Program-made: the position numbers and the translations under genes | Shown here: piece after piece, positions 46,688 through 59,300 of the stretch | Position numbering within the stretch: position 1 is the stretch's first letter | Layout: every line of letters starts with the position of its first letter | Notes under the pieces: generated by a model | What the model was told of the DNA's origin: nothing | The model's database searches: none | Seen by the model: the letters and a program-made list of their open reading frames with translations, nothing else | Assembly (NCBI GenBank): GCA_902806565.1 | Contig: CADCXA010000058.1 | Coordinates: 404,350-468,349, forward strand | DNA length: 64,000 bases | Direction of reading: 5' to 3' | From: Hypoxylon rubiginosum | Taxonomy: Eukaryota; Ascomycota; Sordariomycetes; Xylariales; Hypoxylaceae

Positions 46688-47600
46688 CTATTCCTCTAGT
46701 TCAGCATTAAGGCCTGCGCCGAGCCGGTCAGTAACTTGCCCGTCATGGTGCGGAAAAGGGGGGGTCGCACATTCGGTGAAGGGACATATGCACTCACTCT
46801 TAGCCACTTCCAAAAGGGCACCCCAGGTCTGCAAGGTGATATCGATGCTCGTCTGAGCGACTACGGGGCCTTTGCACCGGGGTCCTAGTACAATCTCGCA
46901 CCTTTCCTCCTGAACATCTTCAAACCCCTCTTCCCTGAGCCGGCCTGCTATGCTCTGCGCTATATTATCGTATGTGCAGACGGCTTTGAATACTGCACGG
47001 ATCACAGCCCAGCCATCTCGTATAGCTTGTCCGCCTGAGGCTGGCTGGCGCAAGTCGAGCTCGCCTAACTGGATCCAATCCCCGGGAGCAACCAAAGCGC
47101 CAAGGTAGCTGACAGCTTTCTGTGGTGTCGTGGTAGTGCCGACGCCTAGGATGGCGATGCGCTGATGTACCAAGTCGTACTGACCGTGCATCACGGTCGG
47201 CCACTCCTCAGCCAAGTTATGAATTGCATACGAAGTATGCGAAGGGGGTGATGGGGGAAAAACAGCTTCGCTGGACATCGAAGCCCGACAGGGTATAGGG
47301 CGGTGTCAGGAGAGGCTCCACAGATCGCAGGAACAGCCCTAGTGACGCAAGTCATCAATGTTAGCTTTGCTCAGAAGAAATATAGATATAAATAGTATGA
47401 GGTCACGTACCGTCTGCGGTCGCTGAATCGAGAATTTTCAGGCCGGGTTTGCTCATGTCAATAGGTACCAAGACTCGCTTATTGTCCATAGAGGAGACTC
47501 TGACGGTGTCTTGGTCTGTAAGGCGCTGGACTTCCTTTACACGCTCAGGGAGGAGGTACTCTGGGTCCCTGGTACCCTCCGTCGCAGGCTTTGACTCCAT
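46688..47600 (-). pseudogene. SAM-dependent methyltransferase with frameshift
   Basis: Exon 1 is 47600-47411, starting with MESKPATEGTRDPEYLLPER and ending in motif I (GLKILDSATADG). The intron is 47410-47339 (72 nt, GTACGT...CTAG) and exon 2 starts at 47338 in frame as GLFLRSVEPLLTPPYTLSGF. At 47279 the frame breaks: after GGC TTC only one base (G) precedes ATG TCC AGC, where a full Asp codon is expected. The downstream frame (47278-46688) continues the family pattern with HGQYDLVHQRIAIL and APGDWIQLGELDL. It belongs to the class I methyltransferases common in fungal secondary metabolism (UMTA/LaeA-like). Either two bases were lost or the assembly has an indel. The C-terminal part is otherwise complete. 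Beside it lies an MFS transporter relic, so both may be remains of a metabolite cluster. Confidence 0.65.
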
Positions 47601-47903
47601 GATTGCAAATCAACATGTGTAATTTGCAAGAATCGGATAGGAAGAAGAAATTTAGGAGTCCAATCGGATCAATTTCTCTAGTTAATAGTACTGAGCACTT
47701 GATATGCACTTGGGGATCTATGAAGGGAGGGGCTACATGCAAGGGAGACAGCACTGTTGGTTTGCCGATCCCTTGAGAGATGCCCCGGCTTAGGTGGGAC
47801 TGGTCGGCGGTGAAATTATGGGCCGACTACGGAATAAGATGGGAATCATTTTCGGTGCCCGGGTTATATTATATATATCTAGGTATAATATACACGCGCC
47901 CGT
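47601..47903. other. intergenic, no gene seen
   Basis: Promoter side of the methyltransferase. Short TA-rich run near 47865-47895. Nothing else recognised. Confidence 0.4.
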
Positions 47904-48372
47904 TTGTTTGCCGAGTCCATATGTAATAACGCGATGGCATTGCACAAACTGAGCTGTAATATCCTGCAGGCTACTGGCGTAGTTCTGTGGCGCGAGTCCT
48001 TCATTGGATGGTGCAAGTTCTATTTTTGCAGCACAACTTTGTTGGCTCGCCGGGAGCGTTCAGGCGGTGGGGGCCGCTTCTGGGCACCGAGAGCGAGGTA
48101 TATACCAGGTAGGTATGTACTCACACGCTACTAATGCTGTGTTGATGTCTCTGGAGGCATATGCATATGCATGTGATCAGGTGATCGACGTGTTCGCCGA
48201 CAGTTTGAAAGTCGTATGGATTGTTGCAGTTGCAATTGCTGGCGCATCATTTTTTACGGTGTTCATTGGGCGCGAGATGGGGCTCAGAAAGGAGTTGAAT
48301 ACTGCTTATGGATTGGATGAGGGGGAAAAGCGTGACGGAAATATGGATCAGGCCGTGAGCAATAATAAGTGA
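47904..48372 (+). pseudogene. C-terminal relic of an MFS drug transporter
   Basis: The frame 48004-48372 ends with EAYAYACDQVIDVFADSLKV, then a hydrophobic helix (WIVAVAIAGASFFTVFIG) and the tail LRKELNTAYGLDEGEK, the typical end of a 14-helix DHA2-type MFS efflux pump. Upstream, a second frame from 47904 carries a weaker match to the preceding helix region. The other 75% of the gene is absent. It is a truncated remnant next to the frameshifted methyltransferase. Confidence 0.5.
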
Positions 48373-49537
48373 ATGTTGACGAGCCACGAAAGAGCCTCGG
48401 CTAGCACAATAGACGATACCTAACAGTGTAGTCAAGAAGGGAGTTTACAGGCTGATCAGGGCTATGCTTAGTTGCCCTTTTGTATGAATAGAGATTTGAG
48501 ACTGCCTGTGCTTATGTCACACTAAAGGATTCACATAAGGGGTGGATTGCGTGTGTATGACGCCTTCTAGATCAAATAAAACTAAAAACAACCACACCAC
48601 ACTTACCAAAACCTTTGGTACAATAGATATATTATCAATCAAAAGCATATAATAGCTAGAGGCTTAAGATATTGGTATTAATCGAGTTAATTGAATTAAT
48701 TCAAAGTATGTCTAATTACAAACGATACAGTTTCAATCAGAGCTTTCCTTAGGTTAGCACGTGATTAACTCAGATATCTAATCATGTGACTAGCTCTGCC
48801 TTAATCACCCAATTCCCCGTGACAATAGGTCTGAGATCCGTCACCTCTGCATGATTCACCAGCGATGGCATTTCTTACACAACAAGAGCTGTGACACTTG
48901 GAGTTTGATGTGTAGATAAACAGTTGGCATCATTGCTAAGAGCCCTGTTTTTTTTCCCAGGTATCGAGTACTTACAATGAGAGCGCGGGACCAGGGTGCT
49001 CAATCCGCCGCCACATTAGAAGATGATTTGTCTTTGCCGTTGATACCTGATCTCCGAATTTGTTTGCCGATAACAGAGTATGCACTGGTACAGTGAGTAG
49101 GTATCAAACCTGAATCATTCCCTCGCCCATCTCCTTCTTCGTGCGTGGGCCGGTGCTGGTGCTGCTTTAACCTGTCAATTGGGTCCCAAAACACATAAGC
49201 TTCCGGAGCCTCGATACGCGCTCGGAGTATCTAGCCGCCAACAGGTAGCCAAGACAGGCCTCCGCAAAGCTTACAAGTCACAATGCATGAGCCAAAAACG
49301 TGAGTACCTACCTAAGGTATCCAATCAACAATTTCCTGCATTTGACAACACGATGCGCTGGCCAGGGGCATTTTCATGGCTGTGCAAGAGCAGCATACAG
49401 TGGCCTAGGATAAAGTCGGCTTTCTTTCACCGTTAGTGTTTCTCTCTTGCATGTCTCTATATGTCTACGTTACTGCTCGTCTCTTTCAACCCTCAACATT
49501 CTTACCTGTGACCGTCTTGAAGTCAACGCAAGTCAAA
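48373..49537. other. intergenic upstream of metzincin gene
   Basis: No gene recognised. The last 100 nt are pyrimidine-rich (TCTCTCTTGCATGTCTC), fitting a leader. An upstream extension of the metzincin frame exists from 49436 but is not favoured. Confidence 0.4.
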
Positions 49538-50830
49538 ATGCCACATGGATTTCGGATCGGGTTCTTCGACTCGAGCGACTCATCGTCGGCATCATCGTCT
49601 TCTGATTCTGATAGCGACGATGACGCGACTTTAGTTGCTAGTACTAGAAGGTCTAGCCACTCGTCAAGTCGACGAAGTAGCAGACATCAGTCCACAAACA
49701 CTTCCAGACAGAAGCACACCAGTACCACATCGGGCAAGAGATCCCGACCGGCGGATGGGGCGACCACGAGAGACGACAGGCTCTGGCCTCGCGACAAGCG
49801 CTACTTGGCAGTACGCTTTCTGGACGGCAGCTCGGATGAGAGACAGCTGGTCGAGAGCCTCGTTGTAAATCATTACCATGCGATTGCCATGCGCATCCGG
49901 TTCCGGTTCCTCAAGTTTAGCGACGCCACCAGCCCCTCAGATATCCGTATTACTTTCACCACCTCGGGCTGCTCGTCAAGCTATCTCGGCCGCGACAACG
50001 AAAAGATTGCAAAGAATAGTCATACTATGAAACTGAACATGAACCAGACCAGCCGTAGCAAGGTGCAAGCTGATGTGCTGCACGAATTCGGCCACGCGCT
50101 GGGTCTTATTCACGAGCCGAAACACCCAGGCTGCAAGCTCAATTTCAACCGTACCGCGCTCAAGAATCGGTATGGGTACGATGACAAGTTCATCAATAAG
50201 AATTATGGGGTAGGAAGTGTCATTGGGGCCAGGACTACGCGTTATGATATTTACTCCATCATGCACTATCCGGTCGAGCAGGGAGACACCGTGAGCCTTG
50301 TCACACGTATTCCGCTCAATACCGTCTTGTCGGATGGTGACAAGCAGCTTCTCATGTCTCTATATCCTGACGATCCCGAGCCTAAGCCCAAGCCCAAGCC
50401 CAGGGTGTCGGTGCCTGTGACTGTCGTCAGACCCAAGACCACCAGTACCACGTCAGCAACGACGACTCTTATCGAGACACCACGACCTAAGACCAAAAAG
50501 CAGTCGCAGCCAGTGTATCTATCAGGAAGCGGTAACAGTGTTGTGGAAGGCGGCTATATTGTGATCAGCGGGAGCGGCAATGTTGTCATCAACGGCGACA
50601 GCGAGGTTGTCATGTCTGGATCTGGAAACGTTATTCTCAACGGAAATGGAACTGTGCGTAAGAGCGGCTGTGGGTGTCTCATTGTCAACGGCGACTGTGT
50701 GCTCGAGGCCAGCGGCAGCGGCACTGTGCGCGTACGCGGCAGTGGCACGGCGAAGGTCTTTGGCAGCGGGTCTGTCCGATTCTTAGGGAAGTGCTCGGGG
50801 ACTGTAAGCGGAAGTGGTACTCTTAAATAA
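49538..50830 (+). CDS. metzincin-type zinc protease with C-terminal Gly-Ser beta-repeats
   Basis: 430 residues in one exon from the ATG at 49538 (CAAAATG context, MPHGFRIGFFDSS). Regions: residues 12-40 Ser/Asp-rich and acidic; 45-85 Ser/Arg/Lys-rich; catalytic domain about 90-290 with HEFGHALGLIHE (H-E-x2-H-x2-G-x2-H zinc site plus the following Glu) and Met-turn SIMHYP, i.e. a metzincin close to astacin/matrixin types; a PKPKPKP linker; then about 110 residues of short repeats centred on SGSGN/SGSGT alternating with VVINGD- or VILNGN-like strands, suggesting a small beta-helix. A frame-compatible upstream ATG at 49436 would add 34 hydrophobic residues resembling a weak signal sequence; I prefer the later start. 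The stop TAA lies exactly where the AT-rich block begins, so the repeat tail may be truncated. Substrate unknown. Confidence 0.8.
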   Translation: MPHGFRIGFFDSSDSSSASSSSDSDSDDDATLVASTRRSSHSSSRRSSRHQSTNTSRQKHTSTTSGKRSRPADGATTRDDRLWPRDKRYLAVRFLDGSSDERQLVESLVVNHYHAIAMRIRFRFLKFSDATSPSDIRITFTTSGCSSSYLGRDNEKIAKNSHTMKLNMNQTSRSKVQADVLHEFGHALGLIHEPKHPGCKLNFNRTALKNRYGYDDKFINKNYGVGSVIGARTTRYDIYSIMHYPVEQGDTVSLVTRIPLNTVLSDGDKQLLMSLYPDDPEPKPKPKPRVSVPVTVVRPKTTSTTSATTTLIETPRPKTKKQSQPVYLSGSGNSVVEGGYIVISGSGNVVINGDSEVVMSGSGNVILNGNGTVRKSGCGCLIVNGDCVLEASGSGTVRVRGSGTAKVFGSGSVRFLGKCSGTVSGSGTLK

Positions 50831-53036
50831 TATTGTTAGATATAAAACTAAGTTTTTTTTTTTAATTACAAGGCTATTGTTAACTTAGGGAGGTAAATTA
50901 ATATTATAGTTATAAAAATCTAACTTTTTTTACTACATTTTAAAATCGGTTGATATTTACGGTTAACTGTTTATATATTTTAATTAAAATCGAAAAATTA
51001 AATTTAAAAAATACTATAAAAAAAAAAGCGTTATATAACCATATATATATTATATTAAAAAAATACTTTATAAATAAAAAAATAAAATTATTATATAAAT
51101 TAATATTTATTATTATTATTAATTATAATTTCTTATTTAAAACTTTTTTAATATTTTTAATTATTATTAAATAAAGTTTTAATTATTATAAAAAAAAAAC
51201 CTATTAATTTTAAGCTTTTTAAAAATAATATTATTATTTAGTTTTTTATAAGCTTTATTAATAATAATATTTTAATTAAATTTAAAATAAAATTCTATTA
51301 AAAACTTATTAAAAAAACTTTTATTTATATATTTAAATAATAAAAACTTTAAAAATAAACTTATATATAATATTTTAAAACGTTATTAAAAATAAAAAAA
51401 CAAATTTTAATTTTATATTTTAAATTTTATATTTTTAATTTTAAGTTGTTAGTAATATTACACTAAAAAAAATTTAATATAACTTAAAAATAATTTTAAA
51501 AAATATAATTAAAATATAATTTTAAATATTATTAATAAATATTTACTAATAAATAATAATAAATAAATTTTTTATAAAACGTTATAATAAAAAAATTCTT
51601 TAAATTTAAACATTTTAATAAACTTAACTAATAATATATTTATAATAATTTAATAAATAAAAATAAAAACTTTTTTTTTTAGTTTATTTAAAAATTATTA
51701 TTATTATATAAACCTTTTTTATATATTAATATATAATAAAAAAGCAATAATAAAAGTTTATAAAAATTTTTTTTTTAATATAATTATTTATTATTAATAA
51801 TATTTATAAAAAGAAAAAAGCGAATTTATTTATAATAAACTAAATTAAATTTAATATATTAATAATTATAATAAGTTTTTTTAATAAGGAATTTATATAT
51901 ATATAAAAATAAATATATTTTTAAAATATTTAATTTAATATTATATTAGTTAATTTAAAAATATAATAATTTTTATTTTAATTTAATATTTTTATATAAT
52001 ATATATTTTAAGTTATATATTTTATATAATTTAAATAAATAAAAATAAAAAAATACCTTTATTTTTTATTACTTATTAAACTTTTATATAAGTTATATAT
52101 ATTAATATAAATAAGTTTATTATAAGGTTTAATAATTATATTTATTATAATTATAATATAAATAATATTTAAATTAAAAAGTAATAAATATAATTATAAA
52201 CTTTTTATTTATTATATTAAAAAATATATTTATATTTAAATATAAAAAAAATATAATTAAATATTAATATGTTTTTAAATTTTATTTATATAATTAAAAA
52301 ATTAAAAGTTTTAAATATTATATAACCTTATTTTTAAAATTATTTTTCTTATAATATATATATTAGTTATATAAAAAATAATTAAAAATTATATTTTATT
52401 TTAAAATTATTATAAGATTTATTTTTAATATAAAATAAATAATATATTAAAATATTTAATTAAAAATTATTATTATTTTAATTTAAATATCGTTAAATAA
52501 TACGGTTTTATTATTAATATTAATATTTTTATTAATATTAAAATAATAATTACTAGTAATAATATTAATAAATATTTTTTTAAAAACATTTTATTATAAT
52601 ATAAAAACTTTTTTATAAGTGTTAAGTTAAATTATAAAATAAAAAATAATTATAAAAAACTATTTATTAATACTTATTTTAAGTTTTAAAAAATAATTTA
52701 AATAAAACTAAATAATAAAAATTATTTTAACTTATTATTAATTTTAAAACCTTCGATAAATAATTTAATAAAAGTTATATAAAAATTAATATAGCTTTTA
52801 AAATAAAATCTTTTAAAAGATTTAACGGTAGTTTTAAAAAAATTAAAAAAGGATAAATAAAAAAAAAAAAATTATAATATATTTAAATAAATATTTAAGT
52901 ACTTAAAAAATTTATAAATAAAACTTATTTATTTATAAATAACTATAAGGTTATATATTAAATTAACTATAAATTAAAAAAACTTAATATTAAAATTATT
53001 ATAAATATAAAAACGTTTTACTTTTTATAAAACTTA

Positions 53037-53160
53037 TATTTAACCTTAATTAAATTTATATTTAATTTTAATTAAACCTATATTTAACTTTAATTAAACT
53101 TATATTTAACTTTAATTAAACTTATACTTAACTTTTATATTTAACTTTTATTAAACTTAT
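53037..53160. repeat. 22-bp AT tandem repeats
   Basis: About four to five copies of TATATTTAACTTTAATTAAA-like units. The ATATTTAA core is the reverse complement of the unit at 53463-53571. Confidence 0.4.
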
Positions 53161-53462
53161 TTAAATATTTTAATAAAAATATAATATTTATAACATTTAT
53201 AATTTTTTAAAACTTTTATAACCACTTAGAATTTTTAAACTTATTAATTATTAATTTTATTAATTCTTAATATTTATAGTTATTTAAAACATTTAAAACT
53301 TATTAAATATTAATAAACTAATAATACTATTAATAATATATTATAATATAAAAAATTAATTTAAAAAATAATATAATAATTAATTTTAAAGTTTAACACA
53401 CTAATAAATTTATAAATAAATATAATATATTTTATTTTTATTTATTTATTTAAAATAAATAA

Positions 53463-53571
53463 AAATATAAATTAAATATAAATTAAATATAAGTTAAATA
53501 TAAGTTAAATATAAATTAAATATAGGTTAAATATAAATTAAATATAAATTAAATATAAATTAAATATAAAT
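53463..53571. repeat. 11-bp AT tandem repeats
   Basis: About ten copies of AAATATAAATT with AAGTT and AGGTT variants. Seen directly; probably RIP-degraded minisatellite. Confidence 0.5.
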
Positions 53572-56275
53572 GGTTATTATTATTAATTTGTTATTTTTTT
53601 TTAAACTTTTATATTATTAAATTTTAAATTTTATAAATAAATATTAATAAATTTAAATAAAAATTAAAATAAAAAAAACTAATATTAATTTATAATTATT
53701 ATAATAATATATAAATTTATATTTAATAAAAATTTAATATATATTTAATAAAAAATAAATAAAAATTAAATAAATATTAAATAAAAGTTATATAAATAAT
53801 TTTAATATTTTCCTTAATTTTATAAAAAATATTTACCCTTATTAAAAGTATTTTAAATGTTTATTTTTACTTAATTTTTAATTATATACTTTTTATTATA
53901 AAATTTTAATAAACTAATCCTTTTTTTTTTAAATTATTATTAAACAGTTACACCTTATTTTAATTATTATATAATATTTATTAAACTATCTTTTTTATTA
54001 TTATTAAATTTATTATTTTTAATAATCCCACCTTTTATATTATTAATAACTTTAACCGAAAAAATATTTATAAAATAATTATTATTATTATTATTTTTAA
54101 TTTAATTATTTATAACGTTATTTAAAAACTTTAATAAAAATAATAAATTTTTATTTAAACTTTTATTATTACATTTTAATTTATTATAAAATTTATTAAG
54201 CTTATTAAAATTAACTGATTCTTAAAATAATAATAATAATAAATTAATAAAATTATTATTAACTTTAAATTTATTATTATTTAGTTAATAGTTATTAAAC
54301 AACATTTTAATATAAATTAAAACTAGGTTTTATAAATAAAAAAAAAGGGTTTATTATATAAAAAAAATTAAAAATATTACTAGATTTAAATATATAAAAA
54401 TTATAATTAATTAATATCTTTAACTAGTTTATTAACTTAACTAAATTAACCTTTAATAAACCATTACTTAATATTTATTAAACCTAAATATAAAATACTA
54501 AAGTTTAAATAAATAACATTATAATTTTTTTTATTTTTATTTTTTTTTTATCGTTTTTAAAATACCAGGCTAATTAACCTTTTTTTATTTTATAACTAAC
54601 TAATATACCGCCTTTAATTTATTTATATAAATTATTATAAAATTTTATAAAAAATTAAACTTATTTATTAATAAAATTACTTTTTTTAATAAATTATAAA
54701 GTTAATATTTTATTATTTAACAAATTAACTTATAAAATTATAAATTAATAAAGCGGTAAACTTATACTTTTATTTTATATTAATTTATAATTAAGTTAAT
54801 TTTTATAATCTTAAAATTAACTAAGTTATATTTAAATTTATAATAATTAATTTAATTAAATTTAAACCTATTAATTAAAAATAATATTAATTATAATTAA
54901 ATATAAGTTTAAAATAATAAAAAATAATAAAATATATATTTATTTTAATTTATTAATAAACTCCGTTTCTTATTAAACTTTTATAAATATAAATTAATAT
55001 ATTATACTATAAAATTAAATTAATATAACATTTTTTAATAATATAACTTAATATTTTATATATTTTTAATAATAACTTTTTATAAATTAATAAATCTTAT
55101 AATAAAAAACTTAATCACCTTAATATAAAAATTATATTAATATTACTAATATTAATATATTATTATAAATAAAATTTATTAAAACTAATTATTATATATA
55201 TATTTTTATTTTTTTTAAAATAAACTTTGTATATAATATTAAATTTAAATATAATTTTAATTATATATTTAATATTAATAAATTATTAATAAATATTAAT
55301 AAATATAAATTTAATATATATATTATTATTAAACTTAAAAACTAAAATATAAAAGTTTAATAAAACTATAATTTTTAATATATTTATTATTATTTTAATA
55401 TAATTTTAAACATATTATCGTTTTAAACCTTAATTATATTATAAAACTAACAATTATTTTTAATATGTTTTATTTATTTTAAATAAAAAGTTAATTAATA
55501 TAAAATAAAAATTATATTATAAACTCGTTTAAAAAAACCTAATTATTAAAATTCTAATTAAAAATTAAATTTAATTTTATTAATTATAAATAACAATTAA
55601 ATAAAAACTTAATATAAACTAAATATAAATTTAATATAAGTTAAATATAAATTAAATAATAACTAAATAACAGTTTAATAATAAGGTAAAATATTATAAA
55701 AATATTTAAAAACAAAATATAAATTTTAAATAATTAAAATAACTATAACGTTTAATAAATAAATTAATATTATTTTTATAATTTATTATCATTTATTTAC
55801 TTACTAAAAACAAACGTTATATTAAAGTTTTTTTATAAAATATTCTTTAAATTAAACTTATTAATAATAATTTAATTATTAATATTAATAGTTTTTATAT
55901 TTTATATATATATATAATATTAAAAAGGTTATTAATATTAGTTTTATAAATTTAACTATTAAAAAATATAATTATAAAATTAAAAAATTTAAAGATTAAA
56001 ATATTTTTATTATAATAAAATTTTTTATTATATATAATATATAGGTTATTATTTACTTGTTATTTAATTATTATAAAATATATATATATATTTAACTTTA
56101 ATATATATTTTCTATATTTTTATTTCTTTAATATATTTATATATATTAACTTTTATATTTATTTTTTTTATAAATTACTTTATTATAAAAATAATGTTAT
56201 TTATAGTTAAAATATATTATAAAAACTTCGAAATAAAAAATATAATTTTATAAATATATATTTATTTAAATAATT

Positions 56276-56392
56276 TATATTTAACTTATACTTAATTTTA
56301 ATATTTAACTTATATTTAACCTATATTTAGTTTATATTTAGTTTATATTTAATTTATACTTAACTTATATTTAACTTATATTTAATTTAAAT
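56276..56392. repeat. 11-bp AT tandem repeats, inverted unit
   Basis: About ten copies of a TTATATTTAAC-like unit, the reverse complement of the 53463-53571 unit, 2.7 kb away. Confidence 0.5.
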
Positions 56393-59300
56393 AAAAGTTT
56401 ATTTATTTATTAAATATAATAACCTGTATTATTTTATTATTTAAATAATTTTAATTTAAAATATTACCTTTAAAATACCTAGTAATAATATATAATAAAA
56501 ATATATATATATAAATATAAAAAATTATATAAAATATATAATATATTTTTATTAATTTTAATTAAAATATATAAAATAATATTTAATAATAGTAATTATA
56601 AACTTTATTTTATATTTTAATTAAAATAACTTATTTAATAACTATATAATTAATAAAAATTAAACTATTAATATATAATAAAAAAATATAATTTTTAATT
56701 AATATTATTATAAATATATTTTATTATATTTCTAATTTTTATACTATTAATATACCTAGTTATATTCCAATTTATACTATAAATAAAATAAAATAAAATA
56801 TTATATTTAATTATAACATTTAATAAAAAGTTATTTTTTTAACTAATAAAAAACATTATAAATAAATTTAATAAGTTTAAATATAACTTATTATATTAAA
56901 TTATTTCCTTAATTTTTATTACTATTTTTAATAAAATAAAACATAAAAAATATAAATTTTATATTAATTCTAAAAAAAGAAATTAGTTAATATTATAATT
57001 TAAAACTATAAAATTCTAAATTATAACCTTAAGAAAAATAATAAAAAAATATAGTTAAAAATAATATAAATTCTATATCACTTCTTAGTAAAAAAACTTA
57101 TTATTTAAAATAAAATAAAGATTTTATTTTATTATTATTATTCTTATTTAATATTAATTAAAACCACTTTTTAAAATAATTAATATTTAAATTATTATTA
57201 TTATTACTATTATAATTATTTAAACCATTAAAATAATTAATAAAATATTAATAATAAACATAGTTAATAAAAATAACATTAAATTTATTTATATTAATAT
57301 TTTAATTAAAATTATATAAAAACTTTAAATTATTTTAATTATAAGATTATTTAATACCAGTAAATAAATAAATTAAACTTAATTTTTTTATAATATTTAA
57401 TTAATGTTTTAATATTAAAATAAATATAATAATATAAAAAGTAACTACTTTTTTTTTTATCTTATAATTAATATTTATCTTAATTTAAAAATAAACTATA
57501 TAAAATAAATAAAAAAATACTTTAAAAAAACCTTAATAAAAAAAAAAATTAGTTTCCTATAAAATAATTAATATATAAAAAAAATGAAAGTTAATTAAAT
57601 AGTAAAAACATTAAATACCAATATAAAAAAAAAAATAATATAAAAATAATTTATAATTTTAAATCTTTTTAAAAATAAATAATATTAAAAAAGTTATTAA
57701 TCATATCAATATCTTTTTTTTTAAAAAAGGTTTTTTAATATTTATATATATAATTAAATAACTATTAATTAGTTTTTTATAAAATAATATAATAAAACTT
57801 TAATTTTAAATAAAACTAATAATATAATAAATTTTATTATAAATAATAATAATTTTTTAAGTTTATAAAAAATTTAAATAAATAATTAAGTTATTTTTAT
57901 TACGTAAAAAATAATTATTTAATATATTAAGATTTTTTTAATTATATATATTTAAATTTACACTTAAAAATTTAGTTTTATTTTTACTAATTAAATAAAA
58001 TAATAATTATTACCAAGGTTTAAAAATTATTCTAAGAAAATCCTAGTGTTTATTAAATATAAAACATGGTAAAAAAAAATATTAAAAATCTTTTAAATAA
58101 TATTAAATTTATAATTATTTATATATTAAAAAATGTAAAAATAATTTAAAAAGAAAAAAAGCTAAGTAAAATTAGTTGTTCTTTTTTTATTATTATACTA
58201 ATTATTTTTTACTATAATATAATAAATAAAAAAAATAAATTAATATAATTAAAATAATAAAAATTAATACGTTTAAATAAATATTTTTTTATATATTTAT
58301 TTATATTTATAATATAAACTATATAAATCACTTTATATATTTTTTACGTAAATATATAAATAAGTATTTTTTAGTTTAAAAAAATATTATATTTAAAAAC
58401 TTTAAATATTTTATTTAAATAACTTATTATTATTTAAATATATTATTTTATTTTTATATTAATAATAACTAATTAACTTTTTTTCTAATTATTATTTTTT
58501 TAAATATATAATAATTATATAAAAAATATAACATTTTTTTAAGCTAGTATTTTTTTTAATTAAAAAATATTAAAGCTTTTAATATTATATTAATATTTAT
58601 TATTTAAATTATTTTAATTTAAAACTATTATTTAATTTTAATGTTTTTAATAATAATAGTATTTATTATATTATAGTTTATTATATTATATATATTATAA
58701 CTAAAAATATTTAAACTTTTAATAAAAAAAGAAAAAATAAATGTTTAATTATTAAAACTTATTTTTTTAAAATTATAAATAAGGATTTTATTAATATATT
58801 TAATAATAATATTTTTTAAGAATATTGTTACTTCTTTTATATTTTAAGTTATAAAAATAATAATTATAAATATTATTTAATTATTATTAAATATTTAACT
58901 AATTTTTTAATATTTTATTTATAAATTACTAGCCTTTTTATTTAAATTTTAATTATTAGGTTTTTTTAAATAAAATATTAAAACCTTAAAAATATTTAAT
59001 ATAAAATAGTTTTATTAATAATAAACTAACTATAAATAAATTAAAATTATAACTATTATTATTTTAAAAACACTTAGATATTTATTTTATAGCTGGTTTT
59101 ATAACCCTTAAAACCTATAAAACCTACTTTATAACTTATTATTATTAATAGCTTTTTTTTATTAAAAAACCTACCAATAAATATTATTATATTATTAAAA
59201 TAATAATTATATTTAAAGTTAATTATATTATTTTAATTTTAATTAAAAATTAATTTAATTTAAATTTTATATGTTAATATATTTTTAAATTATTATATAA

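Noticed and set aside
49436..49537. 34-residue N-terminal extension of the metzincin as signal peptide
   Set aside because: Possible, but the later ATG has the better context and the extension has a weak, non-cleavable-looking hydrophobic profile. Not excluded.
50950..51174. Open frame in AT-rich DNA
   Set aside because: Only Ile/Lys/Asn/Tyr/Leu strings from AT composition; no coding signature.
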